Assembly: GCA_947573485.1 (NCBI GenBank)
Contig: CANPGB010000013.1
Span: forward strand, 1 to 64,000
Direction of reading: 5' to 3'
Source: an uncultured Porphyromonadaceae bacterium
GTDB taxonomy: Bacteria; Bacteroidota; Bacteroidia; Bacteroidales; Muribaculaceae
DNA: 64,000 bases
Shown here: piece by piece, positions 59,379 through 64,000 of the stretch
How the letters are laid out: every line of letters starts with the position of its first letter
How positions within the stretch are numbered: the stretch's first letter is position 1
Notes under the pieces: generated by a model
What the model was told of the DNA's origin: nothing
The model's database searches: none
Seen by the model: only the letters and a program-made list of their open reading frames with translations
Made by a program: the position numbers and the translations under genes

Positions 59379-61431
59379 CTTACTGGCACTCCTCATAGCT
59401 GCAGGCGCAGGCCGGAGCGTGGCGCAGGTTAACACCGACCAGGTGATGCGCATCGGTCAAAACGCCCTCTACTTCGAGGATTACATGCTCTCCATACAAT
59501 ATTTCAACCAGGCAATCCAGGCAAAACCCTATCTTGCCCAGCCTTACTTCCTGCGCTCCATAGCCAAGCTCAACCTCGAGGACTACCGCGGCGCCGAAGA
59601 AGACGCCTCCAAGGCTCTCGAACTCAACCCCTTCCTCTCCGATGCCTGGGAGGTGCGAGGCGTTGCGCGGCAGAACCAGGGGCGTAACCGTGCCGCCGTG
59701 GCCGACTACGACGAGGCTCTTAAACTGCTGCCACGCAACCGCTCGCTGATGTTCAACAAGGCACTCGCCCTCAACGACATACACGACTACGACGGCGCTG
59801 CCGCGACTTTTGCCGAAATCATACGCTACTACCCCGGCTTTGCCAACGCCTATCTGGGCCGTGCGCGCACATCAATGGCTCTCAACGACACTGCAAGCGC
59901 AATCGCCGACATCGACAAGGCCCTGGCAATGAACCCTAACACGCTCAACGGCTACATTATGCGCGCCGACATAGCCATAAACACCAAGGGCGACTACAAG
60001 CAGGCGCTCGCCGACATCGACAAGGCTATAAAACTCCAGCCACGTATGGCAGGCCTCTATATCAACCGCGCTTTCCTACGCTATAAACTTGACTCCTACA
60101 GCGGCGCCATGGCCGACTACGACTATGCCTTGACGCTCGACCCTCTGAACTCGGTGGCGCTCTTCAACCGCGCCCTGCTGCTCTCTGAGGTGAACGCCAA
60201 CGACCTCGCCCTCGAAGACTTCAACCGCGTGCTCCGCCTCGACCCCGACGATTACCGCGCCCTGTATAACCGCGCCCTGATACACCGTGCAAAGGGCAAC
60301 TACGATGCCGCTGCCGCCGACATCACACGCGTGGCCGAGCATTACCCCGACTTCCCCGGAGCCTTCTACCTGCGCGGCGCCATATACCGCGACCAGGGCA
60401 AGCTCGCCAAGGCCGAGGCAGACTTCAAGAAAGGTGAGGCGCTCGCCAAGGCACTCACGCCCGAGGTTGCCGAGAAATATAACCGAGAGATTGCAGCATC
60501 GCAGCCCGATATGGAGGGCGGAGGCGAAAGCCCGTCGGGAACACCTGCCACCGACAATGTGCCGCAGGCTTCGGAAGTCGAGGTATCGCGCCGCTTCGCC
60601 CAGCTCCTCACCGTAGACGACAACGCCGACTTCCGCGAGGAATACAATAACACGGCTATCCGAGGCCGCATCCAGGACCGCAACCTCAATGTGGAGACGG
60701 AGCCTATGATGATGCTTTCGTTCTACTCTTCGCCCACCGAGCTGCGCCGCAACACCTATTACATACGCGAGGTCGACGACCTCAACGCCACACGCATGCT
60801 GCGCTTCGCGCTTGTTGTTACCAACAAGGTGCCCACGCTCGACGAGAGCACCGTGGCGCGGCACTTCCAGTCGATAGAGTATTACAACTCTTACCTCGCC
60901 ACCCACCCCGGGCGCCCTGTCGATTTCATAGGCCGAGCCCTCGACTTCCTCACGGTGCGCGACTACGCCAATGCCGAGAAAGATGCCGACCGCGCCATAG
61001 AGCTTACCCCCGACCTTGCTCTCGCCTACCTTGTGCGCGCGCAGGCACGCTACGGGTCGTATCTGCTCGGAGCCGACGCAGCCAATACCAACGGCAACAA
61101 GCCCGACGCCCTCGCCCGGGCGTCGTTCAACGCCAAGGCTATGGCCGACATCATAGCCGACTACGACCGTGTGCTCGAACTCTCGCCCCACATGGCAGTG
61201 GCATGGTTCAACAAAGGCACGCTCCTGCTCGAAAGCGAGGACTACAACGGCGCCTCGCAAGCTTTCACCCGCGCCATAGAACTCAAACCCGACTTCGGCG
61301 AGGCATACTACAACCGCGGCTACATAGCCCTCCGCGCCGGTCGCCAGGCCGAAGGCGTGGCCGACCTCGGCAAAGCCGGAGAGCTGGGCATAGTCCCCGC
61401 CTACAACCTAATCAAGAGAATGTCAAGGTAA
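59356..61431 (+). CDS. Exported TPR-repeat protein
   Basis: 691 residues from ATG 59356 (MTANLRFFLLALLIAAGAGRSVAQ, a signal peptide); a longer frame from 59299 is disfavoured because it crosses the promoter-like box. More than ten TPR units follow (NQAIQAKPYLAQPYFLRSIAKL, DYDEALKLLPRNRSLMF and others), with a gap near 400-540 that holds a conserved-looking non-TPR part (SFYSSPTELRRNTYYIREVDDL). TPRs scaffold protein complexes in the periplasm or at the outer membrane. No catalytic domain is visible; partners unknown. It lies downstream of the efflux operon but seems to have its own control. Confidence 0.88.
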   Translation: MTANLRFFLLALLIAAGAGRSVAQVNTDQVMRIGQNALYFEDYMLSIQYFNQAIQAKPYLAQPYFLRSIAKLNLEDYRGAEEDASKALELNPFLSDAWEVRGVARQNQGRNRAAVADYDEALKLLPRNRSLMFNKALALNDIHDYDGAAATFAEIIRYYPGFANAYLGRARTSMALNDTASAIADIDKALAMNPNTLNGYIMRADIAINTKGDYKQALADIDKAIKLQPRMAGLYINRAFLRYKLDSYSGAMADYDYALTLDPLNSVALFNRALLLSEVNANDLALEDFNRVLRLDPDDYRALYNRALIHRAKGNYDAAAADITRVAEHYPDFPGAFYLRGAIYRDQGKLAKAEADFKKGEALAKALTPEVAEKYNREIAASQPDMEGGGESPSGTPATDNVPQASEVEVSRRFAQLLTVDDNADFREEYNNTAIRGRIQDRNLNVETEPMMMLSFYSSPTELRRNTYYIREVDDLNATRMLRFALVVTNKVPTLDESTVARHFQSIEYYNSYLATHPGRPVDFIGRALDFLTVRDYANAEKDADRAIELTPDLALAYLVRAQARYGSYLLGADAANTNGNKPDALARASFNAKAMADIIADYDRVLELSPHMAVAWFNKGTLLLESEDYNGASQAFTRAIELKPDFGEAYYNRGYIALRAGRQAEGVADLGKAGELGIVPAYNLIKRMSR

Positions 61432-61432
61432 A

Positions 61433-61515
61433 TTGGAGGATAGGCCTCCGGCCTGCTTGTTGGAGGGTAAGCCTCCGGCTTGCCATTATTGAAAGATACG
61501 CCTCCGGCCTGCCAA
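61433..61515. repeat. Three tandem 22-base hairpin units after the TPR gene
   Basis: Three units of the form GGAGGATAGGCCTCCGGC(CT)TGC (from 61433, about 61461 and about 61494), each with GGAGG and CCTCC able to pair; the third is worn at its 5' end. They start directly after the stop codon. They look like REP-type intergenic palindromes or mRNA-stabilising hairpins. Confidence 0.65.
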
Positions 61516-61536
61516 AAAATACCATAAACACAGTCA

Positions 61537-61570
61537 AGGGGGCCACGCCAACCGGCGCAGCCCCCTTGGG
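61537..61570. terminator. Terminator hairpin between the convergent TPR and OmpA genes
   Basis: CAAGGGGGC (61537-61545) and GCCCCCTTG (61562-61570) form a 9-base-pair stem with an inner GCC-GGC stem. It can serve both directions; the T-run on the minus strand is imperfect (a TTTTTT comes only about 25 bases on). Confidence 0.6.
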
Positions 61571-61590
61571 TATAGTGTGGAAATTAATCC

Positions 61591-62793
61591 TTATTCAGCA
61601 ACGTTGAAGATTACGATACGGTTCCAGTTGTTGACGTCGTAAGGCTGAACGTCGGAGCCCTGGGCGGAGATAGAGAGGCGGTCGGGGTTGATGCCGTATT
61701 TGTTTACGAGAGCATCGCTGACGGCCTGGGCGCGGCGCTGAGAGAGGCCCATGTTGTAGCTCGAGGTGCCGGTGTCTTTATCGGCGTAGCCTACGATAGC
61801 GACAGTCTGCTCGGGATTTTCTTTCATCCACTGAGCGATGTTGAATACGTTGACCATTTCGATGTCGGTGATCTTGGCTGAGTTGAGGCCGAAGCGAACG
61901 GTTGCCATGAGAGGAGCGGCTTCAACTACAGTAGCTTCTGCTTCTACCACTTCGGGGCAGGGGAGCTGAGCTTCTGCGGCAGCGAGGGCGGCGGCAGTGG
62001 TAGCGAGAGCACCGCGGAGGTCGTTGACCTGACCGTTGAGGTTATTGATGTATCCGAGGTAGTCGCAGGGGTTGTACTGCTGGTAGTCGCGGCCACCGAA
62101 AGTTACAGCGAAGCCACCGTTAACGGTAACGTTGATGTCGACGGGACGGCCGTAGGCGATGTTGTTGAAGTTTTCGCCATAGAATCCGGCACGAGCTTCA
62201 GCGAAGAAGTCGACGTACTTGCAGAGGCGGAAGCGGAGCTGAAGACCTCCTGATACGGGGAGTGCCCAAGTATTGTGTTTGGGGCCGTTTTTGCCCATGA
62301 TTTCTCCTGCGGGTTCATAGTCCCAGCCATACATACCGCCGAGGCCGATGAAGGGGATAATCGAGAATACGCGGTGGCTGTTGACACCTCCAAGGGAGTT
62401 GAACATATCCCACATGAAGTCGACGTTGGCATTTACGTATTTGAAGCGTTTCATGCCTTTGTCTTCAAAGTGGAGCGAGCCGCCGTTGAAAGAGAGACGC
62501 CAACCCATATAGGGCGAGAACCATTTGCCGAAGCCGAGGTTGTAGTTTGCTGTGAAGTGGCTTTCGCGGTCACCGGCCTTGTTTGTGCCGTCGACGAAAG
62601 GAACAGCGACGCCTGCGCCGAACTGGATGAACCAGTTATTGGACTTATCGACGTAGTAATGTGTCTTGCAGGGCACTTCGGTGAGTACTGCGGTCTCTTC
62701 GACTACTACAGTTTCTTCCTGAGCATTTGCCTGAAATGCGGGCACGAGGAGTGCGCAGCAAGCAGCAGTGGTGAATAAGGATTTCGTTTTCAT
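61591..62793 (-). CDS. OmpA-family outer membrane protein
   Basis: 400 residues. Signal peptide to about residue 24 (PAFQANA). Residues about 45-265 are an OmpA-like beta-barrel (NNWFIQFGAGVAVPFVDGTN, WKLSF-type strands). A helical linker of Ala-rich sequence (NDLRGALATTAAALAAAEAQ) leads to the C-terminal peptidoglycan-binding OmpA domain: VRFGLNSAKI, AIVGYADKDTGTSSYNMGLSQRRAQAVSDALVNKYG near 325-365. It anchors the outer membrane to the wall. It has a long untranslated leader; no consensus promoter was found in it. Confidence 0.92.
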   Translation of the reverse strand: MKTKSLFTTAACCALLVPAFQANAQEETVVVEETAVLTEVPCKTHYYVDKSNNWFIQFGAGVAVPFVDGTNKAGDRESHFTANYNLGFGKWFSPYMGWRLSFNGGSLHFEDKGMKRFKYVNANVDFMWDMFNSLGGVNSHRVFSIIPFIGLGGMYGWDYEPAGEIMGKNGPKHNTWALPVSGGLQLRFRLCKYVDFFAEARAGFYGENFNNIAYGRPVDINVTVNGGFAVTFGGRDYQQYNPCDYLGYINNLNGQVNDLRGALATTAAALAAAEAQLPCPEVVEAEATVVEAAPLMATVRFGLNSAKITDIEMVNVFNIAQWMKENPEQTVAIVGYADKDTGTSSYNMGLSQRRAQAVSDALVNKYGINPDRLSISAQGSDVQPYDVNNWNRIVIFNVAE

Positions 62794-62983
62794 ACTTGAA
62801 GGGGTAGTTTTGTTAGACTTTGAATTTGCTGAATATTGAAGTTTTTTGTGGGACCGGCGGCGGGTGAATCGTGTTAAGCCCGGCGTCGTTTTGTCCCGGT
62901 TTGATTTTAAAACACGATGTTTTTAATCTTTGTTCAGTTTTGAGTTAAAAAAAGTCGCAAAAAAAGCAATAAAGCAAATAAAA

Positions 62984-63008
62984 AAGCCTGCCGGGCGGGG
63001 GCAGGCTT
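62984..63008 (-). terminator. Terminator after the DUF4421 gene
   Basis: AAGCCTGCC (62984-62992) pairs with GGCAGGCTT (63000-63008) in a 9-base-pair stem; on the minus strand it is followed by TTTTTTATT. It lies 27 bases after the DUF4421 stop. The gap 62794-63035 otherwise holds only the OmpA leader. Confidence 0.82.
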
Positions 63009-63035
63009 GATGTCATAATGCTATGATTCAGATTA

Positions 63036-64000
63036 TTACCATATATTGAATCGGAAGCCGAAAACTGCTTCGCCGCTGAGCACGCCTCCGGCATAAGTTG
63101 TGTTGCGGTCGTTGACTATGGCGACGTCGAATTTGCCCACGGCGCCGAAGAACCAGCGTCCGCTGTTCCAAACGACAGAGAGTTTGAGGCGGTTGTACAT
63201 CGAGAACGACACTTTTTCGTCGACCGACTGCACATATCCCTTGCGCACGCCTATAATCGGCGATTCGCTGACGCCGAACACCCATTTGGGGGCGAAAACC
63301 CAGTTGTAGCCGTACCCGACCCTGATGGCGTAGTTGTGGGTGTCTACGCGGTAGTGATCATCGGGCCAATAGGTCGGGAGCTGCGCTTTGAGTTCATCGG
63401 GAAGCTTTGAGAAGTCGAAGTCGAGATTCTGTGTGTAGATCGAGAATCCGGTGTAGAACGAGCCGTGGCTGCGTTTCTGAATACGGCTGAAGTTGAAAGA
63501 GGCGGCCTCCGAGTATTGCTTATGGGTGAAGAAGTAGTATGCGTCGATTCCCCATGTAGTGTTGTTGATGCCGTCGAAGGGAATATCGAGCTTGTTATGG
63601 CGGTCGCCGAAGCGCTTGATTGTAGTTCCTACGTCGTTTTTAATCATATATGCCTCGGCAGCGAAGAGCATGCAGTTGAAGCCGAAGCGAAGGCGCTGTC
63701 GCGAGCGGTCGACACCCGTGAAGAGCTTGCTGAGGTTTACGTCGTAGCCTGCCGATACGGCGAGGTATGTGAGGTATACGCCGACCGAAGTCGAGGGGTC
63801 GCTGCGCATGAATATGTTCTTGTTCTCGGGGAGGAGGAAGTTATATCCGTCGAGCCAGCTGTCGGTGGTGAGCTTGGCGCTGAACTTATAGGGAGTTGCC
63901 TGCACGTATGTGGTGTCGTAGCCGTTGAAGAATTTATCGCCCCAGCGGTAGGTGTTGACCACAAAGCGCGGAAACTTGCCCATTGCCGCGATAGAATCGA
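63036..64000 (-). CDS. DUF4421 protein, 3' part (cut by window edge)
   Basis: At least 321 codons; an ATG at 63983 exists, but the frame stays open to the edge (DSIAAMGKFPRFVVNTYRWG), and the family normally has a signal peptide further upstream. DUF4421 is a Bacteroidetes family of predicted outer-membrane beta-barrel proteins: alternating aromatic strands such as YYFFTHKQYSEAASFNF, SFYTGFSIYTQNLDFDF and a C-terminal FGFRFNIW that ends in an aromatic residue, as barrels do. Function unknown. A terminator follows. Confidence 0.75.
   Translation of the reverse strand, partial: DSIAAMGKFPRFVVNTYRWGDKFFNGYDTTYVQATPYKFSAKLTTDSWLDGYNFLLPENKNIFMRSDPSTSVGVYLTYLAVSAGYDVNLSKLFTGVDRSRQRLRFGFNCMLFAAEAYMIKNDVGTTIKRFGDRHNKLDIPFDGINNTTWGIDAYYFFTHKQYSEAASFNFSRIQKRSHGSFYTGFSIYTQNLDFDFSKLPDELKAQLPTYWPDDHYRVDTHNYAIRVGYGYNWVFAPKWVFGVSESPIIGVRKGYVQSVDEKVSFSMYNRLKLSVVWNSGRWFFGAVGKFDVAIVNDRNTTYAGGVLSGEAVFGFRFNIW

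Overview
This looks like a chromosomal segment from a Bacteroidales bacterium, most plausibly near Muribaculaceae. Supporting signs: Bacteroidetes-type promoters (TTTG or TTG, 19-20 bases, then TAnnTTTG) upstream of many genes; order-typical families (DUF4296 lipoprotein, DUF4421 protein, PG0541-like protein, SusF-like starch modules, a UpxY/NusG-type capsule antiterminator, a T9SS-like C-terminal tail); and fairly high GC for the phylum except in the capsule core. The family assignment is inference.

Layout. 1-2915 (minus): type I restriction-modification genes, with hsdM, a four-helix-bundle protein with an odd repetitive tail, and the 5' part of hsdS, cut by the window edge inside a 12-base spacer repeat. 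3197-7384 (plus): a large multidomain secreted GH31 enzyme, then a ClC channel (7523-8905). 8861-15952 (minus): EamA transporter, small protein, DUF4296 lipoprotein, lspA, DksA-like protein, ileS and rpsP.

16034-40549 (minus) is a capsule/O-antigen locus read from a strong promoter at 40681-40711. Its first gene fuses a tyrosine-recombinase-like domain lacking recognisable catalytic residues to a NusG/UpxY-like antiterminator. Then follow ugd, wzx, several glycosyltransferases, a wzy-like polymerase, the capE/capF/capG set for UDP-N-acetyl-L-fucosamine, a WbuB-like transferase, a CapK-like ligase, a PglC-like initiating transferase, and a tail of GNAT, PLP-enzyme, ATP-grasp and DegT genes. 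Several genes here are not obvious sugar genes: a GxxExxY gene on the opposite strand with promoter-bearing repeats, a protein with a HEPN-like RHLCAH motif, a MNT-type nucleotidyltransferase with a 25-codon HEPN-like remnant, and a DUF559 nuclease-like domain inserted in frame in the DegT aminotransferase between palindromic inverted repeats. A G8 tract throws the PLP enzyme out of frame and one glycosyltransferase is frameshifted.

40739-48984 (minus) is housekeeping: a PatB-like aminotransferase fused to DapF with a promoter that predicts a nearly leaderless mRNA, peroxiredoxin, BadF-type kinase, tricorn-like S41 peptidase, GNAT and recR. 49322-59263 (plus): small HTH protein, a large collagen-like surface lipoprotein, then a TolC/HlyD/RND efflux operon with a PG0541-like gene. 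59356-61431 (plus) is a TPR protein whose start lies between arms of a perfect 18-base inverted repeat. 61591-64000 (minus): OmpA-family porin and a partial DUF4421 protein. No rRNA, tRNA or CRISPR array was recognised by eye.
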